A DNA stretch of 64,000 nucleotides from Acetobacteraceae bacterium (GCA_947455205.1 CANGNF010000008.1:62001-126000), one strand, 5' to 3'. Positions 1 to 11,977 are shown, counted from the stretch's first letter. The notes: a model not told the origin generated them from the letters alone. Numbers and translations are program-made.

Positions 1-363
1 CGAGATGGAGAGCATCGCCACGGGGTCCAGGTCGCGCACGGGGTCGTAGGGCAGGCGCATCATGTGCGGGCTGATGGTCATGACCGCGGTGGGGAAGCAG
101 AGGAAGCTGTAGCCATCCGGCCTGGCCTGCGCGATCTGCGCCGCGCCGATGGTGCCGCCGGCGCCGCCGCGGTTCTCGATGACGACGTTCTGTCCAAGGA
201 CTTCGGCGAGCTTCTGCGAGACCGGGCGGGCCGTGTTGTCGGTGCTGCCGCCGGGCGGGTAGGGCACCATCAGGGAGATGGTGCGCTGCGGCCATGGCGC
301 CTGGGCCAGGGCCGGCATCGCGAGCGGCACGGCCAGCAGGCTGCGGCGCGTTGTTCTGGTCAT
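1..363 (-). CDS. TTT (Bug/TctC family) periplasmic substrate receptor, N-terminal part
   Basis: First 121 residues of a tripartite tricarboxylate transporter receptor; the rest lies beyond the left edge. An arginine-rich n-region (TTRRSLL) and a hydrophobic stretch ending in ALAQA form an export signal of about 22 residues. The family blocks follow: SLMVPYPPGGSTDN, VVIENRGGAGGTIGA and ARPDGYSF. These receptors bind carboxylates in the periplasm and hand them to TctAB-type membrane subunits, none of which are visible here. The ATG at 363 has GGGAG upstream. The gene is divergent from the aconitase gene, with an 83-base gap between them. The ligand cannot be inferred. Confidence 0.88.
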   Translation of the reverse strand, partial: MTRTTRRSLLAVPLAMPALAQAPWPQRTISLMVPYPPGGSTDNTARPVSQKLAEVLGQNVVIENRGGAGGTIGAAQIAQARPDGYSFLCFPTAVMTISPHMMRLPYDPVRDLDPVAMLSIS

Positions 364-446
364 GGCGCGTTCTCCCGCGCCGACGCTAGCGGCGGGTGGA
401 CCCTGCGGCAAGGCCGTGCGATTCTTGGGCCATGAGGAACGCCAGC

Positions 447-2986
<2,540 letters not shown>

Positions 2987-2987
<1 letters not shown>

Positions 2988-3946
2988 TGCGTCGACGGGC
3001 GCTTCTGGCCGGGCTGGCGGCGCCTTACCTGGCAGGTGGCGCGCTGCCGGCGCGCGCGCAGCAACTTGCCGCGCTCAACATCTTCGTGCCGGCCAACCCC
3101 GGCGGCGGCTGGGACGGGCTGGGCCGCGCCATCGAGCAGGTGGCGGTGCAGGGCGGCCTCGTCGGGCGCTGCGCCTTCGAGAACCTGGCCGGCGCCGGCG
3201 GCACGGTGGGGCTGGCGCGCTTCGTCGCCACGCGGCGCGGGCGGACGGACAGCGTGCTGGTTTCCGGCGCCACCATGGTGGGCGCCATCCTGACCAACCG
3301 GTCGCCGGTTTCGCTGGCGGATGTGGTGCCGGTGGCGCGGCTGACCGAGGAAGCCGGCGTCATCGTCGTGCCGCGCGACAGCCGCTTCACCACCATGCAG
3401 CAACTGGCCGAGGCGCTGCGCGCCGACCCGCGCGCGGTGCCGGTGGCGGGCGCGGCGGGTGGCTCGATAGACCATGTGATGCTGGGGCTGGTGCTGCGCG
3501 CGCTGGGGCGCCAGGCGCGGGAGGCGAGCTTCGTCGCCTTCCCCGGTGGCGGGCCGGCGCAGGCGGCGATCCTTGGCAGCCAGGTGGCGGCCAGCATTTC
3601 CGGCTGGGGCGAGTTTGCCGAGCAGATCCGCGCCGGGCGGCTGCGGGCGCTGGCGACCAGCGGCGCCACCCGCACGGACCCCGCCGTGCCGACGCTGCGC
3701 GAATGCGGGCTGGACGTGGTGCTGACCAATTGGCGCGGCGTATTCGCGCCCCCCGGCATCAACGCCGCGGCGCGGGAAAGGCTGGCCGGCATGCTGGCGG
3801 CGCTGCACACGCTGGCGGCCTGGCAGGCGTTGCTGGCTGACCGCGGCTGGGAGGATGCCTGGTTGGCGGACGAGCCGTTCCAACGCTTCCTGCAACAGGA
3901 CCAGGCGGCGACGGCGGCGGTGCTGAAGGACCTGGGGCTCGCGTGA
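2987..3946 (+). CDS. TTT (Bug/TctC family) periplasmic receptor
   Basis: Exported solute receptor of 319 residues. The N-terminus [17 protein letters not shown] with a following PARAQ is a signal peptide. The block IFVPANPGGGWDGLGRA is the TctC-type version of the family signature, with GGGWD rather than PGGxxD. FENLAGAGGTVGLARF matches the second family block. The ATG at 2987 shares its A with the upstream TGA, so translation is probably coupled to the aconitase gene. That coupling makes a tricarboxylate such as citrate or aconitate a reasonable, unproven ligand guess. No TctA or TctB gene is nearby. Confidence 0.86.
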
Positions 3947-3999
3947 TTGACGCTGCCGATGGCGGCGCCCAGATTGCGGCCAAGACCCGTGGAGGAAGA

Positions 4000-4971
4000 A
4001 TGCGTCCGCTTGCCCGCCGCCCGCTGCTGCTTGCCGGATTGGCGGCGCCCCTGCTGGCGCGCGCCCAGGACGCCGAGTTCCCCTCGCGCCCGGTGCGCAT
4101 CATCATCCCCTTCCCGGCCGGCGGCGCCGCGGACATCCTGACCCGCACGCTGGTGGACCAGCTGCGCCCGGTGTGGAAGCAGACCGTCGTGGTGGAGAAC
4201 CTGCCGGGCGCCGGTGGCAATATCGGTGCCCAGGCGGCGGCGCGGGCGGAGCCGGATGGCCACACGCTGTTTGCCAGCCCGCCGGGGCCGCTGGTGATCA
4301 ATCGGTTCCTGTACCGGCAATTGCCGTTCGACCCGACCAGGTTCGTGCCGATCATGGTGATGGCCAAGGTGCCGAACGTGGTCGCGGCCGGGCCGAAGCT
4401 GGCGGCGCGCAACGTGGCGGAGCTGGTGGCCGAGGCGCGGCGGCGGCCGGGCGAGATCACCTTCGCCAGCCAGGGCAATGGCAGCACCAGCCACCTGACC
4501 GGCGCGATGTTCGAGGCGCTGACCGGCACGCGGCTGATCCATGTGCCCTACCGGGGCGAGGCGCCGGCGCTGGTGGACGTGGTCGCCGGCCAGGTGGATG
4601 TGATGTTCGGCAACCTGACCGCGGCCATGCCGCAGTATCGCGGCGACCGGCTGCGGCTGCTGGCGGTGACCGACGCGCAGCGCGCCAGCGTGATTCCGGA
4701 AGTGCCGACGGCGGCCGAGGCCGGGGTGGCAAACTTCATCTCGGCGGCCTGGTTCGCGCTGGCGGCGCCGCCGGGCACGCCGGCCGAGCTGGCGGCGCGG
4801 ATCAGCGCCCAGGCCGCCACGGCGCTGCGCGCGCCGGCGTTGCGGGCACGCTATGCCGAGCTGGGTGCCGAACCCGGGGGACAGCCGCCCGAGGCCACCG
4901 CGGCGTTCTTCGCCGAGGAAGCCGAGCGCTGGAGCAACGTGATCCGCTTCGCGCAAGTGACACTGGATTGA
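4000..4971 (+). CDS. TTT (Bug family) periplasmic receptor
   Basis: Exported receptor of 323 residues. The signal peptide [23 protein letters not shown] is followed by [36 protein letters not shown] and AEPDGHTLF, and later [18 protein letters not shown]. These are the standard Bug-family blocks that form the ligand cleft. The ATG at 4000 follows GGAGGAAG; an in-frame GTG at 3943 overlaps the previous gene but has no better site. The gene sits directly before the Rieske oxygenase genes, so it may supply an aromatic acid or a product of that pathway. Confidence 0.88.
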   Translation: MRPLARRPLLLAGLAAPLLARAQDAEFPSRPVRIIIPFPAGGAADILTRTLVDQLRPVWKQTVVVENLPGAGGNIGAQAAARAEPDGHTLFASPPGPLVINRFLYRQLPFDPTRFVPIMVMAKVPNVVAAGPKLAARNVAELVAEARRRPGEITFASQGNGSTSHLTGAMFEALTGTRLIHVPYRGEAPALVDVVAGQVDVMFGNLTAAMPQYRGDRLRLLAVTDAQRASVIPEVPTAAEAGVANFISAAWFALAAPPGTPAELAARISAQAATALRAPALRARYAELGAEPGGQPPEATAAFFAEEAERWSNVIRFAQVTLD

Positions 4972-4982
4972 GGGAGGCGACC

Positions 4983-6209
4983 ATGCCGCTGGATACCGCC
5001 TGGCCGGAAGGCACGGTGCACCAGGTGCCCTACTGGGTGTTCCAGCGCGCCGAGGTGCTGGCGCGCGAGCAGGAGACGATCTTCCGCGGCGCCTGCTGGC
5101 ACTACCTGTGCCTGGAGGCCGAGGTCCCCAACGCCGGCGACTACCGCACCACGCAGCTGGGCGAGCTGCCGGTGGTGGTGGCGCGGGATGCCGAGGGCGT
5201 GGTGCATGCCTTCGAGAATCGCTGCGCGCATCGCGGTGCGCTGATTGCGCTGGAGGATGGTGGCAACACCAAGGACTTCACCTGCGTCTATCACGCCTGG
5301 CGCTACGACATGGCCGGCAACCTGAAGGGCGTGGCGTTCCGCAACGGCATCGCCGGCAAGGGCGGCATGCCCAAGGACTTCAAGCTGGAGGATAACTGCC
5401 CGCGCAAGCTGCGGGTGGCGATGTTCTGCGGGTTGGTGTTCGGCACGCTCTCGGACGCGACGCCGGAGCTGGAGACGTATCTGGGGCCGGAGATCACCAC
5501 GCGCATACGCCGCGTGCTGAATGGCCGCACGCCGGAGGTGCTGGGGCGCTTCACCCAGGCGCTGCCGAACAACTGGAAGCTGTACACCGAGAATGTGCGC
5601 GACAGCTATCACGCCAGCCTGCTGCATTTGTTCTTCACCACCTTCGAGGTCAATCGGCTGACGCAGAAGGGCGGGCTGATCGTCAGCGAGAGCGGCGGCA
5701 ACCATGTGAGCTGGAGCGCGATCGAGGAAGGCGCGGCCAGCACCGAATACGCGCAGCAGCAGATCAGGTCGGACAGCGACTACCGGCTGGCCGATCCCTC
5801 GCTGCTGCATGGCTTCCAGGAATTCGGCGACAGCTGCACGCTGCAGATCCTCAGCGTGTTCCCGACCTTCGTGCTGCAGCAGATCCAGAACTGCATCGCC
5901 GTGCGCCAGGTGGTGCCGCGGGCGGTGGACCGCACCGACCTGCACTGGACCTACCTGGGCTTTGCCGAGGATACGCCGGAGCAGCGGATCATGCGGCTGA
6001 AGCAGTGCAACCTGGTCGGGGCCGCCGGCTTCGTCAGCATGGAGGATGGCTGCGTCGGCGGCTTCGTGCAGCGCGGTTCGGCGGGGGCTGCGGACCAGCA
6101 GGCGGTGCTGCGGATGGGCGGGCATGACGCGCTGAGCAGCGATACGCGCGCGACCGAAGCCAGCGTGCGCGGCTTCTGGAAAGCCTGGCGCGCGGCGACG
6201 GGGCTGTGA
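4983..6209 (+). CDS. aromatic ring-hydroxylating dioxygenase, large (alpha) subunit
   Basis: Rieske non-haem iron oxygenase alpha subunit of 408 residues. The [2Fe-2S] site is [14 protein letters not shown] followed by CVYHAW (C-x-H ... C-x-x-H). The catalytic iron region [15 protein letters not shown] supplies the two histidines, and the later [10 protein letters not shown] a likely third acidic ligand. The overall pattern ([38 protein letters not shown]) resembles salicylate 5-hydroxylase and anthranilate 1,2-dioxygenase large subunits. The substrate is therefore probably a benzoate-type aromatic acid. The ATG at 4983 follows GAGGGAGG. The small subunit overlaps its stop. No ferredoxin or reductase gene is in the cluster. 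Confidence 0.9.
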   Translation: MPLDTAWPEGTVHQVPYWVFQRAEVLAREQETIFRGACWHYLCLEAEVPNAGDYRTTQLGELPVVVARDAEGVVHAFENRCAHRGALIALEDGGNTKDFTCVYHAWRYDMAGNLKGVAFRNGIAGKGGMPKDFKLEDNCPRKLRVAMFCGLVFGTLSDATPELETYLGPEITTRIRRVLNGRTPEVLGRFTQALPNNWKLYTENVRDSYHASLLHLFFTTFEVNRLTQKGGLIVSESGGNHVSWSAIEEGAASTEYAQQQIRSDSDYRLADPSLLHGFQEFGDSCTLQILSVFPTFVLQQIQNCIAVRQVVPRAVDRTDLHWTYLGFAEDTPEQRIMRLKQCNLVGAAGFVSMEDGCVGGFVQRGSAGAADQQAVLRMGGHDALSSDTRATEASVRGFWKAWRAATGL

Positions 6210-6211
6210 GC

Positions 6212-6673
6212 ATGCAACTCGAGATCCACGCCTTCCAGGCCGCCTATGCGCGCTGCCTGGACGACGAGAAGCTGGAAGCCTGGCCGGACTTCTTCCTGGC
6301 CGATGCGGTGTATCGCGTGACCACCGTGGACAACCACCGGCGCGGGCTGCAGGCCGGGCTGATCTGGGCCAACAGCCAGGCCATGCTGCGCGACCGCATC
6401 TCCGCCCTGCGCGAGGCCAATATCTACGAGCGCCATGCCTACCGCCACATCCTGGGCCTGCCGCTGGTGGAGCAGGATGGCGCGGGCGCGACGCGGGCGG
6501 AGACGCCGTTCATGGTGGCGCGCATCATGCGCGACGGCACGACGGACCTCTTCGCCACCGGGCGCTACCTGGACGTCTTCGCCCGCGACGAGGCGGGCGC
6601 GCTGAAGCTGCGCGAGCGCGTGGTGGTGTGCGATTCCTCGCGCATCGATACGCTGCTTGCCATACCGCTGTAG
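6212..6673 (+). CDS. aromatic ring-hydroxylating dioxygenase, small (beta) subunit
   Basis: Beta subunit of 153 residues, with the SnoaL/NTF2-like cone fold expected for partners of Rieske alpha subunits. FQAAYARCLDDEKLEAWPDF, YRVTTVDNHRRGL and the ANIYERHAYRHILG stretch fit the NagH/AntB-type family. It has a structural role in the alpha3beta3 oxygenase. The start is uncertain: ATG 6212 is used here, but GTG 6206 overlaps the alpha-subunit stop as GTGA and would add two residues. Position immediately after the alpha subunit makes the assignment firm. Confidence 0.85.
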   Translation: MQLEIHAFQAAYARCLDDEKLEAWPDFFLADAVYRVTTVDNHRRGLQAGLIWANSQAMLRDRISALREANIYERHAYRHILGLPLVEQDGAGATRAETPFMVARIMRDGTTDLFATGRYLDVFARDEAGALKLRERVVVCDSSRIDTLLAIPL

Positions 6674-6685
6674 GGAGTGACCATC

Positions 6686-7849
6686 ATGGCCACCGTGTTC
6701 AACTACCCGCCGATGCAGCGCGTGCATTCCGGCGCCGACTACGTCAGTGCGGTGGTGCAGGAAGCCGACCGCGCCAATGCACAGCGCGTCTTCCTGATGA
6801 TCGGCGGCACGCTGAGCCGCGAGACCGACTGGGCGGACCGGCTGGCCAAGGCGCTGCATGGCCGCATGGTCGCCAGCTTCAACCGCATGGCCAGCCACAC
6901 GCCGCGCGGCGATGTCATCGCCGCCATTTCGGCGGCGCGCGAGGCGAACACCGACATGGTGGTGACGCTGGGCGGCGGCAGCGTGACCGATGCCGGCAAG
7001 GCGGTGCGGCTGGGCCTGGCCAACGACATCCGCGTGGAGGCCGACTTCGACCGGCTGGCGACGCGGATCGTGGATGGCAAGCGCATCATCCCCCAGATGG
7101 TGGCGCCGACCGTGCCGATGGTGTGCGTGCCGACCACGCTTTCAGCCGGTGATTTCAGCAGCGGCGCCGGCGTGACCGACGTGGCCCGCGGACACAAGCA
7201 GGCGATCTACCAGATCGGCATGATGGCGCGAGCCGTGGTGCTGGACCCGTCCTTGAGCCACCGCACGCCGGAATGGCTGTGGCTTTCCACCGGCATCCGC
7301 GCCGTGGACCATGCGGTGGAGGATATCTGCTCGATCAGCGGCAATCCGTTCAGCGAGGGTGCCTCCATGCAGGCGCTGCGGTTGCTGTCGCGCGGGTTGC
7401 GCGGTGTGAAGGACCGGCCGGGCGATGAGAGCGCCTACCTGGATTGCCTGAACGGCGCCTGGTTGAGCATGGTGGGGTCGCAGAGCGGCGTGGAGAAGGG
7501 TGCCAGCCATGGCATCGGCCACGCGCTGGGCGGCGCGGCCAAGGTGCCGCACGGCTATACCAGCTGCGTGATGCTGCCGACGGTGCTGCGCTTCAACCTC
7601 TCGGTCAACGCGGCGCGGCAGAAGCTGGTCAGCGAGGCGTTTGGCGACGCGAACATCCCGGCCGCCGACCACGTGCAGAAGCTGGTGGCGGATCTCGGCC
7701 TGCCCGGCCGCATCCGTGACACCGGCGTGAAGCCGGAGCAGCTGGACCACATTGCCGAGATGGCGATGCATGACCGCTGGATTCCGACCAACCCGCGCCC
7801 GATCAAGGATGCGGCGACGGTGCGCGCGCTGCTGGACCAGGCCTGGTAG
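6686..7849 (+). CDS. iron-containing alcohol dehydrogenase / maleylacetate reductase family
   Basis: Group III metal-dependent dehydrogenase of 387 residues. The N-terminal NAD(P)-binding domain has VTLGGGSVTDAGKAVR. The C-terminal helical domain carries likely metal ligands in DHAVED and in GASHGIGHALGGAAKVPHG. Family members reduce aldehydes, ketones or maleylacetate. Next to an aromatic oxygenase, a role in lower ring-cleavage metabolism is plausible, but the sequence does not separate maleylacetate reductase from other members. The ATG at 6686 has GGAG 8 bases upstream; the GTG at 6677 is too close to that site to be used. Confidence 0.8.
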   Translation: MATVFNYPPMQRVHSGADYVSAVVQEADRANAQRVFLMIGGTLSRETDWADRLAKALHGRMVASFNRMASHTPRGDVIAAISAAREANTDMVVTLGGGSVTDAGKAVRLGLANDIRVEADFDRLATRIVDGKRIIPQMVAPTVPMVCVPTTLSAGDFSSGAGVTDVARGHKQAIYQIGMMARAVVLDPSLSHRTPEWLWLSTGIRAVDHAVEDICSISGNPFSEGASMQALRLLSRGLRGVKDRPGDESAYLDCLNGAWLSMVGSQSGVEKGASHGIGHALGGAAKVPHGYTSCVMLPTVLRFNLSVNAARQKLVSEAFGDANIPAADHVQKLVADLGLPGRIRDTGVKPEQLDHIAEMAMHDRWIPTNPRPIKDAATVRALLDQAW

Positions 7850-7874
7850 AACCGAAGAGCAGGAGGAGGCGCCG

Positions 7875-8819
7875 ATGCCGCTGCACCCCGAGACGATCGC
7901 CGTGCTGCAACTGATCAAGGACAGCGGGCGGCCGCCGCTGCACACGCTGAGCGCGGCCGAGGCGCGCGAGACCTCCGCACGGTCGCGCGCGATCATGCAG
8001 CCGGCGCCGCCCGAGGTGGCGCTGGTGCAGGACCTGACCTGCCCCGGGCCGCATGGCGAGATCCGGCTGCGGCACTATCGCGGCGCCGGCACGGCTGATG
8101 ATGCGATGCTGCCGGGCGTGGTGTTCTTCCATGGCGGCGGCTGGGTGATCGGCGACCTGGAGAGCCATGACCAGGTGTGCCGCGCGCTGGCCAACTACGC
8201 GCAGTGCAGCGTGGTCGCGGTGGACTACCGGATGGCGCCGGAACACGTGTTTCCCGCCGCGGTGGATGACAGCGTGGCCGCCTATGCCTGGGTCTGCGCG
8301 CAGGCGGAGGCGCTGCGGATCGACGCCAGGCGCATCGCGGTGGCGGGGGACAGCGCCGGCGGCAACCTGGCCACCGTGGTCGCGCTGGCGGCGCGGGACG
8401 GCGCGGCGCCGCTGCCCTGCTTCCAGTGGCTGGTATATCCGGCGGTGGACATGGCGGCGGCGACGCCGTCCTGCGAGCGGGTGCAGGAAGGCTTCATCCT
8501 GACCCAGGCGACGATGAAGTGGTTCATCGGCCACTACATCACCGATGCGGCTGACATCAACGACTGGCGCGCCTCACCGATCCGCGCGGCCTCGCTGGCC
8601 GGGCTTCCGCCGGCGTTGATCCTGACCTGCCACTTCGACCCGCTGGCCGATGAGGGCATTGCCTACGCGCAGCGACTGAACAACGAGGGGGTGCGCGTGC
8701 AGCACGTACACATGAACGACCAGATGCATGCCTTCCTGACCATGGGCAAGTTCATCGGCGCCTCCGACATGGCCATTCGCCATGCCGCGGTGGCGCTGCG
8801 CGACGCGTGGCGGGCATGA
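7875..8819 (+). CDS. alpha/beta hydrolase, HSL-type esterase
   Basis: Esterase/lipase of the hormone-sensitive-lipase family, 314 residues. The oxyanion-hole motif FFHGGGWVIGD, the nucleophile elbow AGDSAGGN, the acid in CHFDPLADEG and the histidine in DQMHAFLTMG form the complete catalytic apparatus. No signal peptide is visible, so it is probably cytoplasmic. A strong AGGAGGAGG site precedes the ATG. The gene lies between the dehydrogenase and an SDR whose start overlaps its stop (ATGA), so it is part of the same catabolic operon, possibly hydrolysing an ester or lactone intermediate. Confidence 0.86.
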   Translation: MPLHPETIAVLQLIKDSGRPPLHTLSAAEARETSARSRAIMQPAPPEVALVQDLTCPGPHGEIRLRHYRGAGTADDAMLPGVVFFHGGGWVIGDLESHDQVCRALANYAQCSVVAVDYRMAPEHVFPAAVDDSVAAYAWVCAQAEALRIDARRIAVAGDSAGGNLATVVALAARDGAAPLPCFQWLVYPAVDMAAATPSCERVQEGFILTQATMKWFIGHYITDAADINDWRASPIRAASLAGLPPALILTCHFDPLADEGIAYAQRLNNEGVRVQHVHMNDQMHAFLTMGKFIGASDMAIRHAAVALRDAWRA

Positions 8820-9583
8820 GCAAGCTGCTGGAGGGCAAGTCCGCGCTGGTCACCGGCGCCGGCTCCGGCATCGGCCGTGCGACGGCGCTGGCCATGGCGC
8901 GGGAAGGTGCCTGGGTGGCCTGCGCCGACCTTTCGCTGGACAGCGCGAAGCAGACGCTGAAGCGCATGGAGGCGGCGGGTGGCCAGGGCGTGGCCATCCA
9001 GGTGGACGTGACCGACGAGGACAGCGTCAAGGCCATGGTGGCGGCGACGGTGGATGCCTTCGGTGGCCTCGACATCGCCTTCAACAACGCCGGCATCGCG
9101 CCGCACCAGGCGGGGCCGAGCGGCGTGAAGCTGGCCGATGTCTCGCTGGAGCAGTTCAACGCCGTGATGGCGGTGAACCTGACCGGCGTGTTCCTGTGCC
9201 TGAAGCATGAGGTGCAGGAGATGCGGCGGCGCGGTGCCGGCGCCATCGTCAACGCCGCCTCCATCGCCGGGCTGCTGGGGCTGCGGACCGGCAATGCCTA
9301 TCCCGCGTCCAAGCATGCGGTGATCGGGCTGACCAAGACCGCGGCGGCCGACCATGCGGAGGAGCATATCCGCGTCAACGCGATCTGCCCCGGCTATATC
9401 GAGACGCCGATGACGGTGGAAAGCCGCGAGCGCCATGGCAACCGCATCATCGCGCGGGTGCCGCAGAGCCGCTTCGGCGAACCGGAAGAAATCGCGGAGG
9501 CCGTGGTGTTCCTGTGCAGCGACCGGGCCAGCTTCGTGACCGGCAGCGCCTGGACCGCCGATGGAGGCTACAGCGCTTTGTAA
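8816..9583 (+). CDS. short-chain dehydrogenase/reductase
   Basis: Classical SDR of 255 residues. The cofactor motif TGAGSGIGRA, structural NNAG, catalytic Ser in AASIAG, Tyr-Lys in YPASKHAV and the C-terminal TADGGYSAL are all present. An aspartate after the second strand (CADLS) suggests NAD rather than NADP. The start overlaps the esterase stop by four bases (ATGA), so the two are translated together. It probably oxidises a hydroxyl intermediate of the pathway begun by the Rieske oxygenase; the substrate is unknown. Confidence 0.88.
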   Translation: MSKLLEGKSALVTGAGSGIGRATALAMAREGAWVACADLSLDSAKQTLKRMEAAGGQGVAIQVDVTDEDSVKAMVAATVDAFGGLDIAFNNAGIAPHQAGPSGVKLADVSLEQFNAVMAVNLTGVFLCLKHEVQEMRRRGAGAIVNAASIAGLLGLRTGNAYPASKHAVIGLTKTAAADHAEEHIRVNAICPGYIETPMTVESRERHGNRIIARVPQSRFGEPEEIAEAVVFLCSDRASFVTGSAWTADGGYSAL

Positions 9584-9603
9584 TCGTTCAAGCGGCTGAT
9601 TGA

Positions 9604-9640
9604 CGCCGCCGGTGCTTCCACCGGCGACGATCAGACGCCA
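9604..9640 (+). repeat. palindromic intergenic repeat A, copy 1
   Basis: GCCGGTG (9608-9614), loop CTTC, CACCGGC (9619-9625), then GACGATCAGACGCCAG. The core TTCCACCGGCGACGAYCAG recurs at 24300 and 24362. It lies between an SDR stop and the next gene's ribosome binding site, so it may act as a REP-like element or mRNA hairpin. Confidence 0.6.
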
Positions 9641-9671
9641 GCGGCGCCTGAGATATAGGGAGGAAACAACA

Positions 9672-10634
9672 ATGCGGCTCAATCGCCGTTCGACGCTCGC
9701 GCTGGTCGCGGGACTGCCTGTTGCCGCGCGTGCCCAGGCCTGGCCGGCGCGGCCGATGCGCTGCATCGTGCCCAGCGCCGCCGGCGGGTATGAGGTCTAT
9801 GCCCGCATCCTGGCGCCGCGGCTGAGCGAGATCCTCGGCCAGCCGATGGTGGTGGACAACAAGCCCGGCGCCAACGGCAATATCGGCATGCAGGAAGTGC
9901 AGCGCAGCCCGGCCGATGGCTACACCTTCATGTTCGCCCATGTCGGCGCGATCTCCATCGGCAGCAGCATCTACCCGAACATGCCGCTGGACCCGGTGGA
10001 CGACCTGGCATCCATCGCGGTGGCCACGACCTCTCCGCTGGTCTGGCTGGCCAACCCGAACGCGCCGTTCAAGACCATGCGGGAGTTCGTGGAGAAGGTG
10101 CAGGCGCAGCCGGGCGAGCATCGCTACGGGCTGCCGGCCTCGGGCAGCATTCCGCACCTGGTGGCGGAGTACTTCAAGCGACGGCACAACCTGGACCTGC
10201 CGGCGGTGCCCTACCGCTCCACGCCGCAGTCGCTGCTGGCGGTGATCGCGGGGGAAGTGCCGGTGACGGTGGACAGCCTGGGTGCTTCCGCCGGGCATAT
10301 CGCCGGCGGGCGGCTGCGGCCGCTCGGCATCACCTCGGCGCAGCGGTCCGACCGGATACCGGAGGTGCCGACGGTGATGGAGGCCGGGCTGGACGTGCGG
10401 GAATGGGTGGCGTGGTACGCCTTCATGGCGCCGAAGGCGACGCCGGACGCGGTGATCCGCCGGATCAACGCGGCGGTGAACCAGGCGCTGGGGGAGCCGG
10501 CGATCCTGGCGCGCATCAAGGAGTTGGGCGCCTCTCCGCGCATCACCACGCCGGAGCAGACACTGGCCTTCATCCGCAGCGAGCGGGAGGAATACGGCCG
10601 CATCGCCCGGTCTGGCGCGATACGGGTGGAATAG
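9672..10634 (+). CDS. TTT (Bug family) periplasmic receptor
   Basis: Exported receptor of 320 residues. The signal peptide MRLNRRSTLALVAGLPVAARAQA precedes MRCIVPSAAGGYEVYAR. In this first family block the usual PGGxxD is altered to AAGGYEV, so the ligand-binding loop is unusual. MVVDNKPGANGNIGMQEV, SPADGYTF and VPYRSTPQSLLAVIAG follow as normal. The ATG at 9672 has AGGGAGGAAAC upstream; an in-frame start at 9600 would translate through repeat A. It is the last gene of the plus-strand run and ends in a strong GC hairpin. Confidence 0.86.
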   Translation: MRLNRRSTLALVAGLPVAARAQAWPARPMRCIVPSAAGGYEVYARILAPRLSEILGQPMVVDNKPGANGNIGMQEVQRSPADGYTFMFAHVGAISIGSSIYPNMPLDPVDDLASIAVATTSPLVWLANPNAPFKTMREFVEKVQAQPGEHRYGLPASGSIPHLVAEYFKRRHNLDLPAVPYRSTPQSLLAVIAGEVPVTVDSLGASAGHIAGGRLRPLGITSAQRSDRIPEVPTVMEAGLDVREWVAWYAFMAPKATPDAVIRRINAAVNQALGEPAILARIKELGASPRITTPEQTLAFIRSEREEYGRIARSGAIRVE

Positions 10635-10655
10635 GGGGCCGCGCGGGCGGCCCCC
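10634..10655 (+). terminator. GC-rich hairpin after the plus-strand run
   Basis: GGGGGCCGC / GCGG loop / GCGGCCCCC gives a perfect 9-bp stem beginning at the last base of the receptor stop codon. There is no U-tract, so intrinsic termination is plausible but not certain. Confidence 0.5.
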
Positions 10656-10666
10656 CCTTCCCGCCC

Positions 10667-10740
10667 GGAGCACCATGCGCCCTGTCGGGCGCATGGTGCT
10701 CTATAACTTTGATGATTCCATCAGAACGGATATTGCTCTA
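10667..10740 (+). repeat. palindromic element B, copy 1 (between convergent genes)
   Basis: A perfect 15-bp stem (10668-10682 with 10687-10701, loop TGTC) containing GCACCATGCGCC is followed by CTATAACTT and ATCAGAACGGATATTGC. The same parts occur in reverse orientation at 26112-26210. The element is AT-richer than its surroundings and separates convergent genes, where it could also terminate transcription from both sides. Here the second palindrome keeps only its right half. Confidence 0.65.
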
Positions 10741-11946
10741 GACGTTGGCGCCCTCGATCAGGCCGCCGAAGCGCTCCCAGGTCTTCCCGTCCCACTTGGC
10801 CAACTGCATCTTGCGGATGGGGTGGAAGTTGCTGGCGCTGGTGCCCACCGTGATGCCGTTGATCAGCGTGGGGATCGCCACGTTGTTCAGGCTGGTCGCC
10901 TGCTTCATCACGTTCTCCCGGCTGAAGTCGCCGTTGCACTGCGTCAGCACCTGCATCAGGCACTTGGACACGCCGTAGCTGTAGACGAAGTTGCCGTCGG
11001 TCTGGTCGGCGTCGGGCATGTGCTTGACCATCCAGGCGCGCCATTCCTGCATGCCGGGGTCGGCCTGCCAGGTCGGGTCGGTCGGCTCCTTCAGGTAGGC
11101 GGCGGTCAGGATGCCCACGCCCTTCTCCGGCCCGGCCGGGTTCATCACCGAGCCGACCGAGATGGAGACGTCGGTCAGGAAGTGCATCTTCGGCCGCCAG
11201 CCGATGTCGTGCACCTTGCGGATGGTCTGCGCCGCGAATTTCGGCGTGGCCGCGGTCAGCAGGCAGTCCACCCCGCTGCCGTGCAGTTGCACCACCTGGC
11301 TGTCGATGGTGGCGTCGGTGACCTCGTAGCTGACGGTCTTCACCACCGCGTCGAAGCGCGCGCCCAGCACGTCCCGCACGCCGGCGATGTAGTCCTTACC
11401 GAAGTCGTCGTTCTGGTACAGGATGCCCAGCTTGGCGTTGCGGTCGTTCTCCAGCATGTACTTGGTGAAGATCTGCGCTTCCGTGCGGTAGCTGGGCTGG
11501 TAGCCGATGGTCCAGGGGAAGTTCTGCGGGTCGGCCCATTTGTCGGCGCCGGTGGCCAGGAACAGGTGCGGCACCTTGCGCTGGTTGACGTAGCGCTGGA
11601 TGGCGGTGTTGCCCGGCGTGCCCAGCGTGTTGAACAGGAAGGCGACGCGGTCCTGCTCGACCAGGCGGCGGGTCTGTTCCACCGTCTTGGGCGGCTGGTA
11701 GCCGTCATCCAGGCTGAGGAAGTTGATGCGGCGGCCGCTGATGCCGCCGGCCTCGTTCACGCCCTTGAAGAAGGCCTGCTGCAGCCGGCCGATGGCGCCA
11801 TAGGCGCTGGCCGGGCCGCTGTACGGCATGATGGAGCCGATCTTGATCTCCTCCGACGTGACGCCGACGACGGTCTGCGCCTTGACGATGCTGGGCGCGG
11901 CCAGCAGCGCGGCGCCGGAGGCGAGGAGTGAGCGACGGTTGAGCAT
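10738..11946 (-). CDS. livK: Liv-type ABC transporter periplasmic binding protein (locus 1)
   Basis: Type I periplasmic binding protein (Peripla_BP_6), 402 residues. MLNRRSLLASGAALLAAPSIVKAQ is a signal peptide with a twin-arginine-like start. IKIGSIMPYSGPASAYG is the family's first strand and binding loop, and GRRINFLSLDDGYQP the second. It delivers a branched-chain amino acid or another amide or aromatic-acid ligand to the LivHMGF complex encoded just upstream on the same strand. Its stop lies at the edge of palindromic element B. It is the last gene of the operon, after livM. Confidence 0.88.
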   Translation of the reverse strand: MLNRRSLLASGAALLAAPSIVKAQTVVGVTSEEIKIGSIMPYSGPASAYGAIGRLQQAFFKGVNEAGGISGRRINFLSLDDGYQPPKTVEQTRRLVEQDRVAFLFNTLGTPGNTAIQRYVNQRKVPHLFLATGADKWADPQNFPWTIGYQPSYRTEAQIFTKYMLENDRNAKLGILYQNDDFGKDYIAGVRDVLGARFDAVVKTVSYEVTDATIDSQVVQLHGSGVDCLLTAATPKFAAQTIRKVHDIGWRPKMHFLTDVSISVGSVMNPAGPEKGVGILTAAYLKEPTDPTWQADPGMQEWRAWMVKHMPDADQTDGNFVYSYGVSKCLMQVLTQCNGDFSRENVMKQATSLNNVAIPTLINGITVGTSASNFHPIRKMQLAKWDGKTWERFGGLIEGANV

Positions 11947-11977
11947 GTGACGTCTCCCTTTTTGTTGTGTGGTTGGT

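Noticed and set aside
4173..4982. N-terminal extension of the Rieske alpha subunit by about 270 residues
   Set aside because: It would read through the preceding receptor in another frame with no domain match; ATG 4983 has a good ribosome binding site and gives normal length.
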